NCBI RefSeq assembly: GCF_000026945.1
Contig: NC_012862.1
Coordinates: forward strand, 496,001-560,000
Direction: 5' to 3'
Source: Candida dubliniensis CD36
Taxonomy: Eukaryota; Ascomycota; Pichiomycetes; Serinales; Debaryomycetaceae
Length of the DNA stretch: 64,000 nt
Below the pieces are notes generated by a model. The model saw only the letters and a list, made by a program, of their open reading frames with translations, ran no database searches and was not told the DNA's origin. How positions within the stretch are numbered: the stretch's first letter is position 1; every line of letters begins with the position of its first letter. Below, piece after piece: positions 45,523 through 55,873 of the stretch. The position numbers were made by a program, and so were the translations under genes.

Positions 45523-48500
45523 ATGTTTACCGGTTATTTATTACTTGTTTTATGGATTATTACTTTGGTTCATGGTGATGGTAGTAATGATGACCAATAC
45601 TGTGATGATACAGGGTGTTATCCAATTGTTTGTGATTCCGATGGGTGTTATGTTGATTATGTTGTTACAGAGACAAAGGTGAAAACATATACTCCGCCAC
45701 CAATAACTTCAGAAATTTGGGTTACTGTTCCTGCAACAACTATAACCACTTGCTATAACTGTGGTTCAGACGACGTTATTGTGACAGAAAATGTAACTTC
45801 AACTTTTGTCACTACCCTTCCAGATTCTACAGAGTTTACCACAGTAGTTGACACTAGCACTACACAGAGTACATTAACTTCTTGTGGCCATGTATGTACA
45901 AAGACTTCGGGAAACTCTAGTAGCAAAGACATCTTGTCAAGTTTAACTATTTCACAATCGGTTCAGGAGTCGGAATCTAAAAGCAACCTGAAAAGCCTTA
46001 TTATTAGAACGAAAACAGAAACAGTTCAAGATACAACAACTTTTCCAACAGTGACAGAGTCAGTTACATCAACTACCACTGAGTTTCATACAGTAATCGA
46101 GTATACTGATAGCAGGTCCGATACAACTGCAACCACTGAGTACACTTTTTCTCAAACAAAAAAAACACAAACAGTAATTGTCACTAAAGCGACTACTACA
46201 ACTGTTGGAAGCCAAACCCAAATTTATACAGAAATCTATTACATCACAACCACAGAGACGATTATCACTTGCCCAGATCATGATTTTGCAACCACATTGA
46301 CTGGAACTGAAACATTTGTCCCACCAACCACAGCACCAAGACCGATTGAAACTCCAACACCAGAACCATCAACTACATCTGATATACCATCAATTACTGA
46401 AGATTCTACCATTACTTCCGTAGAAACAACTTCTACAACTGAATCATCAACTTTGCCTTCTAGTATAGAATCTCAAAGTTCATCATCATCAGCTACTACT
46501 TCGGTTTTAGATACCAGTATTACTTCAGAATCAAGCTGTTATTCATCATATATTGAGCAATCCACGTCAACTCAAGAATCTTCTAGTATTGTGATTTCTT
46601 CATCTAGTTCTATTGGTTCATGTATTAGTAGCTCAGTTAGTGTTTCGAGTTTAGTCGCAGATTCAACAACTAGTAGTGAATCGCTGTTTATTTCTGCAAG
46701 TGATTCAACTTTGATGTCATCATCAGAAGAAGAAATATCATCCAGTTTTACCAAATCAGGAAGTTCAAGTGGTGTATTGTCATCTAGTCTAGGTGAACTG
46801 CTGACAGCTGAACAATTATCGAGTTCTATTGATGCAACCTCAAGCGTAGAAGAGACAACTAGTAGTGTTGTTTCAACGACTTCTACTTCCAATGAGAGTA
46901 CAACAATTGACATTTCTTCAACAATTAGTGAAACATCCTCTAGTAGTGAAGAAGCTAGTTACTCCAGTGTTTCAGAAAAAACCAGTGTATCAAGTTCAAG
47001 CATTGAACTGTCTTCTAGTGACCAAGTTTCAAAGTTATCATCGTCATTGCCAGTGGTTCCCACTTCCAGCTTAAATGAGTCATCGACTGATTCTTCAAGT
47101 GTTTCCACTTCAAGCCAAATTACTAGTTCTAGTGAAACTCCTTCGTTATCATCAGACTTCATTAGTGGTTCTATACTGGTTAGTTCTTCAATTCCTTCAT
47201 CTTCTCAGGCAACTTCTTCTATTGACTCAACATCGTTATCGGTATCTTCAATCACCAGTTCACATTCAATACCACCACCAACTTACATTTCTTCATCAAC
47301 ATCTAAATTCGAAACACAACCAACCCCAATCATTTCTTCTATTTCACCAATTACAACAATTTTGTCTACTTCAATTACTAGTCATGATACAAATTGTGAA
47401 GCAATAATCACCAACATTTCCACAAATACCATAATTGAAACAATTACTGTTAATGGGAATATAACAATATATACTGAGACTCAATTATCCACATATTTAA
47501 CATCAAATACAAATATCAATTGTCCTAACACAGAGAGTGATAGTATTGAACAAAAAAAAACAACTACTACATCAACACAAGTTATTCCTACTGCTACTAT
47601 TGAACAAACTTATACAACTACTCTGAATGGATCAATTATTGTTTCTACTGAAACTTCAACATTAGAAACCACAATAATTATTACTCATTGTCCTGAATGT
47701 ACTATTAAGTCATCAATTATTAGTGGATATAGTTCAACTTTAGAAGCTGAATCTAGTCAAGTTCCAATTATCGAATCAAATTCAATGGAATTGTCTGGTT
47801 CTACATCTTCATCCACGATTAGTGAATCTTTGGAATTAACAACATTTACATCAATTGTTTCTACAACTAGTGAATCGATTTATACTACAACTTCAAATGA
47901 ATCGATTTTTGAAATCACAACAACTGTGACAAATATAGATACAATTGTGATAACTACTTGTCCAACTATTATTCCTACTTCATTACATTCACAATCGTAT
48001 TCGACTAGTGAAAGTATCTTGTCATCATCATCATTGGTTGTACCTCCTTCTTTATCTATCTCAGAATCAAGTGTTTCAACTGATGAATCTGTTTCAACAA
48101 GCAATAACCAATCATCATCATTTTCAACGGAACCACCATTAAGTTCAATTACAATTACTGAAACAACATCAAGAACGACAGAATCATTATATACAACAAC
48201 ATCAAATGATTCCACACATATTTTCACGACTACAATAATTGATGTTCAAACTAATACCATTATTACATGTCCATTATCATCATCATTATCATCATCATCA
48301 TCATCATCAACAAAAAACGTATACACTTCTGATAGTGAAGCATCAACTGTATCTTTTTCATTGATTAAATCAAAGGATATTGCAACTAGTACTACAACTT
48401 CAACTATTTTTCAATCAACTAGTACAGTTACAGTCGATCATCATTGTTCTTCATGTTCAGAAATGGTTTCAGGTTCTTCTTCTGTAGCTGCTAATGAATC

Positions 48501-49314
48501 AACATCAAGTGTTAGTTCAGTGGAAACAGAAGTCACAAGTACCAACAGTACCAGTAGTACCAGCAGTACCAGCAGTAGCAGTTTTTATTCAAGTGAATCT
48601 AAATCCAAATCATCATTAAATATTATTCTGATGGAGTCATCTAGTGATTCGATTGTATCAATAAGTCAATCACATGTCACTCCTGTTTCTACTAGTTCTT
48701 TGGAAACAACAATGGCTGCAATTTCACCAACAATTTCATCTAACAATCTTTCTTCAAGTTCATTAGTTGTTACTAGTGTTGATGTTCCAGATTACGTATC
48801 ACTGAGTGTTGGCACTTCTTCATCATTATACGTTAAAACTAGTCTGAGTGGAATTGTTAGTACAGTTACGGAATTATTTACTGTTAGTGAAAATACAAGT
48901 GGAATTACTACAATTGATAATACTTCAATAACATCAGAAAAAGTTAAAGATATAACTACTACTAGTGATACCAATTCATCATCAACAACAACTTCAATTT
49001 TAAGTACTAGTGCTATCACTACCACCAATACTATATCACCATCTCTTGAATCAAAAATCAGTTTATCCGATACTACAACCTTAACTTTGACTAGTACATT
49101 AACATATTCAATCAATTCAAATAATACTATGAAAACTAGTTCATTGACTACAATAGGATTAAATTCATTATCAACCATTAATAATTCTACATTTACAATT
49201 ATACCAACTATGAATATACCAATAACTTTTGAAGGAAATGCCAACAATTTACAATTATTGAATATTGATAATACTTGGATTATTGGATTAATGATTGGAT
49301 TGTTTATGATTTAA
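45523..49314 (+). CDS. FGR23: FGR23-like Ser/Thr-rich GPI-anchored cell-wall protein
   Basis: From the ATG at 45523 the protein has 1263 aa. It has a signal peptide (MFTGYLLLVLWIITLVHG), then a Cys-containing head (DDQYCDDTGCYPIVCDSDGC, with CYNC and CGHVC later) and a very long Ser/Thr stalk. The C-terminus has a small-residue/Asn region followed by a hydrophobic tail (NTWIIGLMIGLFMI), fitting GPI attachment. Between about 47380 and 48280 there are imperfect repeats with the plan T-T-T-x-N-x-S-(I/F)-x-x-T-T-(T/I), closing I-x-T-C-P or I-T-H-C-P. The gene position matches C. albicans FGR23, linked to filamentation and pheromone response, as I recall. CTG codons occur in Ser runs (for example 48802 and 48844), so read them as Ser. 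Confidence 0.75.
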   Translation: MFTGYLLLVLWIITLVHGDGSNDDQYCDDTGCYPIVCDSDGCYVDYVVTETKVKTYTPPPITSEIWVTVPATTITTCYNCGSDDVIVTENVTSTFVTTLPDSTEFTTVVDTSTTQSTLTSCGHVCTKTSGNSSSKDILSSLTISQSVQESESKSNLKSLIIRTKTETVQDTTTFPTVTESVTSTTTEFHTVIEYTDSRSDTTATTEYTFSQTKKTQTVIVTKATTTTVGSQTQIYTEIYYITTTETIITCPDHDFATTLTGTETFVPPTTAPRPIETPTPEPSTTSDIPSITEDSTITSVETTSTTESSTLPSSIESQSSSSSATTSVLDTSITSESSCYSSYIEQSTSTQESSSIVISSSSSIGSCISSSVSVSSLVADSTTSSESLFISASDSTLMSSSEEEISSSFTKSGSSSGVLSSSLGELLTAEQLSSSIDATSSVEETTSSVVSTTSTSNESTTIDISSTISETSSSSEEASYSSVSEKTSVSSSSIELSSSDQVSKLSSSLPVVPTSSLNESSTDSSSVSTSSQITSSSETPSLSSDFISGSILVSSSIPSSSQATSSIDSTSLSVSSITSSHSIPPPTYISSSTSKFETQPTPIISSISPITTILSTSITSHDTNCEAIITNISTNTIIETITVNGNITIYTETQLSTYLTSNTNINCPNTESDSIEQKKTTTTSTQVIPTATIEQTYTTTLNGSIIVSTETSTLETTIIITHCPECTIKSSIISGYSSTLEAESSQVPIIESNSMELSGSTSSSTISESLELTTFTSIVSTTSESIYTTTSNESIFEITTTVTNIDTIVITTCPTIIPTSLHSQSYSTSESILSSSSLVVPPSLSISESSVSTDESVSTSNNQSSSFSTEPPLSSITITETTSRTTESLYTTTSNDSTHIFTTTIIDVQTNTIITCPLSSSLSSSSSSSTKNVYTSDSEASTVSFSLIKSKDIATSTTTSTIFQSTSTVTVDHHCSSCSEMVSGSSSVAANESTSSVSSVETEVTSTNSTSSTSSTSSSSFYSSESKSKSSLNIILMESSSDSIVSISQSHVTPVSTSSLETTMAAISPTISSNNLSSSSLVVTSVDVPDYVSLSVGTSSSLYVKTSLSGIVSTVTELFTVSENTSGITTIDNTSITSEKVKDITTTSDTNSSSTTTSILSTSAITTTNTISPSLESKISLSDTTTLTLTSTLTYSINSNNTMKTSSLTTIGLNSLSTINNSTFTIIPTMNIPITFEGNANNLQLLNIDNTWIIGLMIGLFMI
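47580..48280 (+). repeat. imperfect protein-level repeats in the FGR23-like gene
   Basis: Units end in the Cys-Pro motif at about 47690 (ITHCPEC), 47958 (ITTCPT) and 48265 (IITCPL), spaced roughly 270-310 bp. Each carries YTTT(S/L)N(E/D/G)S about 20-25 codons earlier. They look like copies of one domain that have diverged and been separated by Ser-rich spacer. Confidence 0.7.
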
Positions 49315-50840
49315 TTTATTTTCTCCCCTTTTTTTACTTTTTTTTTTTTTTTTTTTCGGTTTTCATTTGTTTAATTGTTTTAGATATGCCATACTACTGT
49401 TTAGATATACTATTTTATGTTTTCAATATACATTTTACCTTCTGTTGTATGTTTTTTTTTTGTTTTTTGTTTTTTGTTTTTTGCAACACGGTTGGTTGGT
49501 TGGTTGGTTGGTTGGGTTTGTTTGTTGGGTTTTTTTCTGTACGAACTATAGAATGTCGGATAAATCTGGAACGAGAGAGAAAAGAGAGACATACACGGCA
49601 GTTCACCTAGTGAGACTAATAATAACTAATATCGGGTCGCAACGGAACAGTTATCCCGTGTAACACACTAAAATCAAATTGGAACTGAGTCAGAAAAAAA
49701 AAAAAAAAAGAAACAGAAAACTGACAGAGGAAAGAAGAAGTAGAAGAAGAAGAAGTAGAATACAAAAAGCATATTCTTAATCAAAAAGGAATTTGAATTC
49801 CATCAAAATTAAGGCGTTTTGAAATCTAGATTTATCAAACAAAAAAAAAAAAAAAAAAGAAAACCTGTCTTATACTTGTCATGTGATATACAAACACCCG
49901 AACTAATATAAATGAGAGGTGGGGGGAGGAAGGAAGGAGGAGGAGGAATATTAATATGTTTATATATTACACCCTAAGTATGAAATTCTTAACTAATTAA
50001 AATCTACGAATCTAATTTGTTAATGATAAGAAGAAGAAGAAGAAGAAGAAGAAAGTAACTTGTAGAAGAATTACAATTGTTGTTAAGGAGAAACACCAAC
50101 CAACCAACACACACACACATATCCAATTCAACCCATATCAATCATTATCAATGGTTTCCCTATTTCATCCTATCAACAATTCTAACAGTTGATTGGTCGG
50201 ATTAACTTCTATGCAGGATGAAGATGACTCGTTGAATGAAGATTAAATTTCTTTTTTTTTTTCTTTTTTGCTTTTTCTTGTCGTGCATATTCGTTATCTA
50301 TTGAGGTTATATGCAGGAGAAACAATGAAAGTAATTATTGCAAAAAAGAAAAAGGAAGAACAAGACTCACTCACTCACTTACTCAAAACCACCAAAATAT
50401 CTTCATCATCACAATTAACTATAAGTGGAGATACTTTTTTTTTCTTTTAATATAGTAATTAAACAAACGAATAATAACAGGGCTTTTAGAAATAGATAAT
50501 GTAATTGCGTTATATTAATTTGTAGAATCTGGGGGAGAGAGCAAAAAGAGTAAAGAAAGGTCATCGTAATTTATTAGGTTAAACAAAAGTTTCACTTGAG
50601 GTTGTTGTTGATTGCGATGATCTATAAAAAGCTTGAAGGACTTTATAACAAGAAAAAAATAAAAAAAATAAAAAAAACTAAGAGAGGACTATATTAGAAC
50701 TGAATGAAAGTTTGTTAAAGTTGATGATAATGATGATGATGATAATGATGATGATATTGTCATTAGGTTGTTAATTGTCAATATACATCGAGTCTTTTAA
50801 AAACAATTAGAATCCATCGAACAAAAAGAATTAGATTTGC

Positions 50841-50879
<39 letters not shown>

Positions 50880-50946
50880 GTCTCTTCTTCTTTTTTTGCC
50901 CTGTTGTTTATCTAAAACAAATCAATTTGTCCAAACTGTGACAAAC

Positions 50947-50983
<37 letters not shown>

Positions 50984-51396
50984 CAACAACAACAACAAAT
51001 ATCCATATACATACATATATTTATATCAACAATATTTGTACTATTTTATTAGTCTTAATATATATATATATATATATATACTCAAATGCCCTTTTATTTT
51101 ATTTTTAAAAAAAATTAATTTTATACTATTATTATTAATTACTTTTTCTTTTATTTAACAAATATTTATTCATTCATTTGTTAATACATTTTTGTTATTT
51201 TATTTTTTTGTTTTTTTTTTTTCAACCATCTTTTACAATACTATAGATTATTAATCACCTGACCAAGCTACTACTACTACTACTACTACTACAGTTGTTC
51301 AACACATATTAATTAAAAAACTATCAACCTTTGAATTTTAATACACACATAGAACAGCACAGCACAGCACAGCATAGTACACACATATACCTAATC
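49315..51396. other. long low-complexity region between FGR23 and MEP1
   Basis: About 2.1 kb without a supported gene. It is packed with simple repeats: T-rich and TTTTTTG runs (49331-49480), (GGTT)n near 49489-49514, (AAG)n near 50028-50052, (ATG/GAT)n near 50723-50755, (TAA)n at 50840-50879, a 29-T run at 50952-50980, (TA)n at 51060-51080, (CTA)n at 51270-51292 and (AGCAC)n at about 51354-51372. A single GATAAG lies at 50025-50030. MEP1 regulation by GATA factors may act here. Confidence 0.6.
50840..50879. repeat. (TAA)n microsatellite
   Basis: A trinucleotide run of 13 or so TAA units upstream of MEP1, followed about 70 bp later by a 29-T homopolymer at 50952-50980. Confidence 0.95.
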
Positions 51397-52992
51397 ATGT
51401 CAGCAGAAGAAGTAATAAAATATATTTCAAGAAGGAAATTATTTACGGAAAATAATGAATATAATGAAGGTTATATATTACTATTTACAATTGCATCATC
51501 AATGATTTGGATTATGGTACCTGGATTAGCATTTTTATATTCTGGTTTAGCAAGAAGAAAATCTGCTTTATCAATGATTTGGATTGTTATAATGTCATCA
51601 TTTGTTGGGATTTTCCAATGGTATTTTTGGGGTTATTCATTAGCTTTTAGTGATACTTCTAATAATTCATTTATTGGTGATTTACATTTTTTCGGATTTA
51701 AAAATTTATTAGGTGCCAGTGATGATAAAACAACTTATCCTGATATAGCATATTCTTTATTTCAATTACAATTTTTATTAGTGACATTAGCAATTATAGC
51801 TGGTGGTTGTATTGCTGAAAGAGGAAGATTTTTACCAGCATTAGTATTTATGTTTTGTTGGGCAACAATTGTTTATTGTCCTGTAGTTTATTGGATTTGG
51901 GGTGGTGGTTGGGCTCTGTCATATAAATCAGGAGCTTTAGATTATGCTGGAGGTGGTCCAGTGGAAATTTTATCTGGTATGTCAGCATTTGTTTATTCAG
52001 CATTTTTGGGGAGAAGAAATGAAACTTTAATGATTAATTATCGTCCTCATAATATTTCAACAATTTTCTTGGGTACTTCATTATTATATGTTGGTTGGTT
52101 ATTTTTCAATGGATTTTCTTGTGGGAATCCTTCACTTAAAGTAGCTTATTCTATGATGAATACTCATTTATGTGGTGCTTTTGGAGCTATATCTTGGTGT
52201 TTATTGGATTTCCGTTTAGAAAATAAATGGTCAATGGTAGCAGTTTGTTCTGGATGTATTTCTGGGTTAGTGGCGGCAACTCCTTCTTCAGGGATGATTC
52301 CATTATGGGCATCAGTAATATTAGGTATAACTGCAGGGATAGTTTGTAATTTGTCGACTAAAATCAAATATTTATTACGTGTTGATGATTCATTGGATGT
52401 ATGGGCTGAGCACGGTATGGCAGGAGTTGTTGGATTAATTTTCAATGCATTATTTGGTTCAGCTACAGTTATTGGTTATGATGGAATCACTGATCATGAA
52501 GGTGGTTGGATTGATCATAATTGGAAACAATTATATATTCAAATTGTTTATATTTTGGCCACAATGGCTTATTCTGGTGTCGTTACTGCCATATTATGTT
52601 TTGTCATTAATAAAATCCCGGGATTACATCTTAGAATTGATTATAATGGAGAGGAAGCTGGAGTTGATGAAGATCAAATTGGTGAATTTGCTTATGATTA
52701 TGTTGAAGTTAGAAGAGACTTTTTAGATTGGGGGATTCCAACTGTTAATCCTACTTATCAAAACCTGATTAATGATCAACAACAACAACAACAAATATCA
52801 GAAGAAGCACAACAACAAAAAAAAGCAGCTGGTTTAGCTGGAATTGACGAAACCGAAGAAAATCAGTTTGAAGGAATAAAAATTAAAAGAGAAACTCAAA
52901 TAATTGATGGTTCACCTCATAGTAATTCTGATTCTACATCAAATACAAGTATACAAGAGAAACATGAACCAGTGGAATATCGCCCGAATTGA
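51397..52992 (+). CDS. MEP1: ammonium permease Mep1
   Basis: The protein has 531 aa from the ATG at 51397. It shows the AMT/MEP plan of 11 membrane segments, beginning GYILLFTIASSMIWIMVPGLAFLYSGLARRKS. The motif DYAGGGPVEILSGMSAF has Glu where Mep2 and bacterial AmtB have the first pore His; the second, in WAEHGMAGVVG, is conserved. This Glu is the Mep1/Mep3 pattern, so Mep1 rather than Mep2 is right. It imports ammonium for nitrogen nutrition; in Candida Mep2 is the dominant sensor and Mep1 is largely a transporter. The soluble tail of about 90 residues holds a polyGln run. The upstream in-frame stretch has no ATG. I recall 535 aa for the C. albicans protein. Confidence 0.94.
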   Translation: MSAEEVIKYISRRKLFTENNEYNEGYILLFTIASSMIWIMVPGLAFLYSGLARRKSALSMIWIVIMSSFVGIFQWYFWGYSLAFSDTSNNSFIGDLHFFGFKNLLGASDDKTTYPDIAYSLFQLQFLLVTLAIIAGGCIAERGRFLPALVFMFCWATIVYCPVVYWIWGGGWALSYKSGALDYAGGGPVEILSGMSAFVYSAFLGRRNETLMINYRPHNISTIFLGTSLLYVGWLFFNGFSCGNPSLKVAYSMMNTHLCGAFGAISWCLLDFRLENKWSMVAVCSGCISGLVAATPSSGMIPLWASVILGITAGIVCNLSTKIKYLLRVDDSLDVWAEHGMAGVVGLIFNALFGSATVIGYDGITDHEGGWIDHNWKQLYIQIVYILATMAYSGVVTAILCFVINKIPGLHLRIDYNGEEAGVDEDQIGEFAYDYVEVRRDFLDWGIPTVNPTYQNLINDQQQQQQISEEAQQQKKAAGLAGIDETEENQFEGIKIKRETQIIDGSPHSNSDSTSNTSIQEKHEPVEYRPN

Positions 52993-53221
52993 TTAATCTA
53001 AGCAGGTAAAGTATTTCAGTTTCAATAATAGATTTCAGTTCTTTAAACATATTTATAGTCTCAGTAGTAAAATTAATAATTTATAAACGTTGAATTAATG
53101 CAAAAAAAAAAAAAAAAAACAATAAAGAGTTGTACTCCATTGAGTCATAATGGTCTTAAGAGTAATGGTGGGGAAAGTAATCTCTGGTTGTATTGCGTGA
53201 TGTATAAAATCAGAGTGGTAT

Positions 53222-53227
53222 CACGTG
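53222..53227. promoter_or_regulatory. Cbf1-type E-box (CACGTG) upstream of ILV2
   Basis: TATCACGTGA surrounds the E-box, about 590 bp before ILV2. The same decamer lies at 43235-43245 upstream of the DUF155 gene. In Candida Cbf1 uses such sites at sulphur and respiratory genes and at ribosomal protein genes with Tbf1. Confidence 0.5.
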
Positions 53228-53571
53228 AATGGGTTGTTGTTGATGTTGTTGTTGTTTTTTTTTTTGTCGTGTGGGACACGAAATAATGTTCCGTTAGTCC
53301 TAAAAAAAAATTACCATGCCTGTTGCGATACCGGTCCTGTATATTCTTAATGTGTTGCTGAATCGGAATCTAATTTCAAAAGGCGGAAACGCCGTGGTAG
53401 TGGTAATGGTAGTTTTATACCTAGCTGCTGCTACCAACTGGCCCTAACCTAAGGTGGTGGTGCTAGTGGTGGTGCGAATAATAAGAAAATTTTCTTACAT
53501 ATTTTATTTGATTTCCCTTTTCTCCTCCTCTTCCTCCTCATCCTCCTCCTGCCCACTCCCATTCTTGAAAT

Positions 53572-53578
53572 TGACTCA
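53572..53578. promoter_or_regulatory. Gcn4 site (TGACTCA) upstream of ILV2
   Basis: A perfect Gcn4 heptamer lies 238 bp before the ILV2 ATG. ILV2 is a classical target of general amino-acid control, so this is probably functional. A second copy in reverse orientation, TGAGTCA, lies at 53141-53147. Confidence 0.75.
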
Positions 53579-53815
53579 CAAATTTCATCATCATATTTAC
53601 ACTAACTAACTAACTAACTAACCAACGCTAAGAAAAAAAAAAAAATTTTATTTCTCCATATATTAATTAATATATATTCATCAAATTTTTCACCTTCTTT
53701 TTTTTTTTTTTTTTCAAGCAAACAAAGTAAATTATTTCAAATTCCTTTTTCCCATTATTTTATTGGTTTTATTGATTTTTTTTTAATAACAACTAATAAT
53801 TAAACATCAACTACC

Positions 53816-55873
53816 ATGATTTCCCGTAATTTGAGAAATTCATCAACTAAAACCTTATATGGTTGTATTTTAAGATCACAAATCAGATCAATATCGAAAA
53901 ATAATTCTCAACAAGCTGCTGCTCAATCAACATCACGTCCACAACCATCTCCTGCTTTTAATACTGCTACTAATACATCTTCATCGACACAAACCATAAA
54001 TGATCCAACTACTTCCAAACATAGATCTCCAATTTCTAGAAAGAAAAAAGAAGGACAGTTAATGGATGATTCATTTATTGGATTAACTGGTGGAGAAATT
54101 TTCCATGAAATGATGCTTAGACATAAAGTTGATACTGTATTTGGTTATGCTGGTGGAGCCATTTTACCAGTATTTGATGCCATTTATAATTCTGATAAAT
54201 TTAAATTTGTTTTACCAAGACATGAACAAGGTGCTGGTCATATGGCTGAAGGTTATGCTAGAGCTAGTGGTAAACCTGGAGTTGTTTTAGTTACTTCAGG
54301 ACCTGGTGCTACTAATGTTATAACACCAATGGCTGATGCATTAATGGATGGAGTACCATTAGTGGTTTTTTCAGGTCAAGTTCCAACTACTGCTATTGGT
54401 ACTGATGCATTTCAAGAAGCTGATATTGTTGGTATTTCTAGATCTTGTACTAAATGGAATGTAATGGTTAAAAATGTGGCGGAATTACCAAGAAGAATTA
54501 ATGAAGCTTTTGAAATTGCTACTACAGGTAGACCAGGACCAGTTTTAGTTGATTTACCAAAAGATGTTACTGCTTCAATTTTAAGAGAATCTATCCCAAT
54601 AAATACTACTTTACCATCAAATGCATTAAGTCAAATTACTAAAAAAGCTGTTAGTGAATTTACTTCTGAAGCCATTAAAAGAGCTGCACAAATTTTAAAT
54701 AAAGCTAAAAAACCCATTATATATGCTGGAGCAGGGATTTTAAATAATGAACAAGGTCCTAAATTATTAAAAGAATTAGCTGATAAAGCTAATATTCCAG
54801 TGACTACTACTTTACAAGGATTAGGTGCATTTGATCAAAGAGATCCTAAATCTTTAGATATGTTGGGTATGCATGGATCAGCTGCTGCTAATACTGCTAT
54901 TCAAAATGCTGATTGTATTATTGCTTTAGGAGCAAGATTTGATGATAGAGTCACTGGTAATATTAGTAAATTTGCTCCTGAAGCAAAATTAGCTGCTTCT
55001 GAAGGTAGAGGAGGAATTTTACATTTTGAAATTTCTCCTAAAAATATTAATAAAGTTGTTGAAGCTACTGAAGCTATTGAAGGAGATGTTACTACTAATT
55101 TACAATCATTTATTCCATTAATTGATTCAATTGAAAATAGACCAGAATGGTTTAATAAAATTAATCAATGGAAACAAAAATATCCTTATTCTTATCAATT
55201 AGAAACTCCTGGTTCATTAATTAAACCTCAAACTTTAATTAAAGAAATTTCTGATCAATCACAAACTTATAATAAAGAAGTTATTGTTACTACTGGAGTT
55301 GGACAACATCAAATGTGGGCAGCTCAACATTTCACTTGGACTCAACCAAGAACTATGATTACTTCTGGTGGATTAGGTACTATGGGTTATGGATTACCTG
55401 CAGCTATTGGTGCTCAAGTAGCTAAACCTAATGCTATTGTTATTGATATTGATGGTGATGCATCATTTAATATGACTTTAACCGAATTATCTTCTGCAGT
55501 TCAAGCTGGAGCTCCTATTAAAGTATGTGTTTTAAATAATGAAGAACAAGGTATGGTGACTCAATGGCAATCATTATTTTATGAACATAGATATAGTCAT
55601 ACTCATCAATCAAACCCTGATTTTATGAAATTAGCTGAATCAATGAATGTTAAAGGTATTAGAATTACTAATCAAGAAGAATTGAAATCTGGAGTTAAAG
55701 AATTTTTAGATGCTACTGAACCAGTATTATTAGAAGTTATTGTGGAAAAGAAAGTTCCAGTTTTACCTATGGTACCTGCTGGTAAAGCTTTAGATGATTT
55801 CATTTTATGGGATGCTGAAGTTGAAAAACAACAAAATGATTTAAGAAAAGAAAGAACTGGTGGTAAATATTAA
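53816..55873 (+). CDS. ILV2: acetolactate synthase catalytic subunit Ilv2
   Basis: The protein has 685 aa. The first 60 or so residues are Arg/Ser-rich (MISRNLRNSSTKTLYGCILR), a mitochondrial presequence. The thiamine-diphosphate enzyme follows: catalytic Glu in PRHEQGAGHMAEGYARASGK, the GQVPTTAIGTDAFQEADI segment, FAD/central region GAGILNNEQGPKLLKELAD, and the TPP motif DIDGDASFNMTLTELSSAV ending VLNNEEQGMVTQWQ. Trp in TQWQ is the residue contacting sulfonylureas in yeast. It makes acetolactate and acetohydroxybutyrate, the first common step of valine, leucine and isoleucine synthesis. Leucine codons are nearly all TTA. A Gcn4 site lies 238 bp upstream. Confidence 0.98.
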   Translation: MISRNLRNSSTKTLYGCILRSQIRSISKNNSQQAAAQSTSRPQPSPAFNTATNTSSSTQTINDPTTSKHRSPISRKKKEGQLMDDSFIGLTGGEIFHEMMLRHKVDTVFGYAGGAILPVFDAIYNSDKFKFVLPRHEQGAGHMAEGYARASGKPGVVLVTSGPGATNVITPMADALMDGVPLVVFSGQVPTTAIGTDAFQEADIVGISRSCTKWNVMVKNVAELPRRINEAFEIATTGRPGPVLVDLPKDVTASILRESIPINTTLPSNALSQITKKAVSEFTSEAIKRAAQILNKAKKPIIYAGAGILNNEQGPKLLKELADKANIPVTTTLQGLGAFDQRDPKSLDMLGMHGSAAANTAIQNADCIIALGARFDDRVTGNISKFAPEAKLAASEGRGGILHFEISPKNINKVVEATEAIEGDVTTNLQSFIPLIDSIENRPEWFNKINQWKQKYPYSYQLETPGSLIKPQTLIKEISDQSQTYNKEVIVTTGVGQHQMWAAQHFTWTQPRTMITSGGLGTMGYGLPAAIGAQVAKPNAIVIDIDGDASFNMTLTELSSAVQAGAPIKVCVLNNEEQGMVTQWQSLFYEHRYSHTHQSNPDFMKLAESMNVKGIRITNQEELKSGVKEFLDATEPVLLEVIVEKKVPVLPMVPAGKALDDFILWDAEVEKQQNDLRKERTGGKY

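Larger units (their letters stand above)
52993..53815. other. intergenic, MEP1 3' end and ILV2 promoter
   Basis: An 823-bp gap. It contains an A17 run near 53102, CACGTG at 53222-53227, TGAGTCA at 53141-53147, TGACTCA at 53572-53578, a short hairpin GGCG-GAAA-CGCC at 53382-53393, a GGTGGTGG-rich segment near 53452-53475 and a (CTAA)n run at about 53602-53621. Confidence 0.7.

Noticed and set aside
46572..49247. Long antisense open frames (113, 115 and 151 aa) opposite the FGR23-like gene
   Set aside because: They arise because Ser/Thr-rich codons (TCA, ACT, TCT) lack stops on the complementary strand and give Val/Glu/Asp-rich repetitive peptides; no ordered features.
51331..51396. Extension of MEP1 by 22 codons from a TTG
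   Set aside because: No ATG; the frame is merely open through an AGCAC repeat in the leader, and the 51397 ATG fits the family start.
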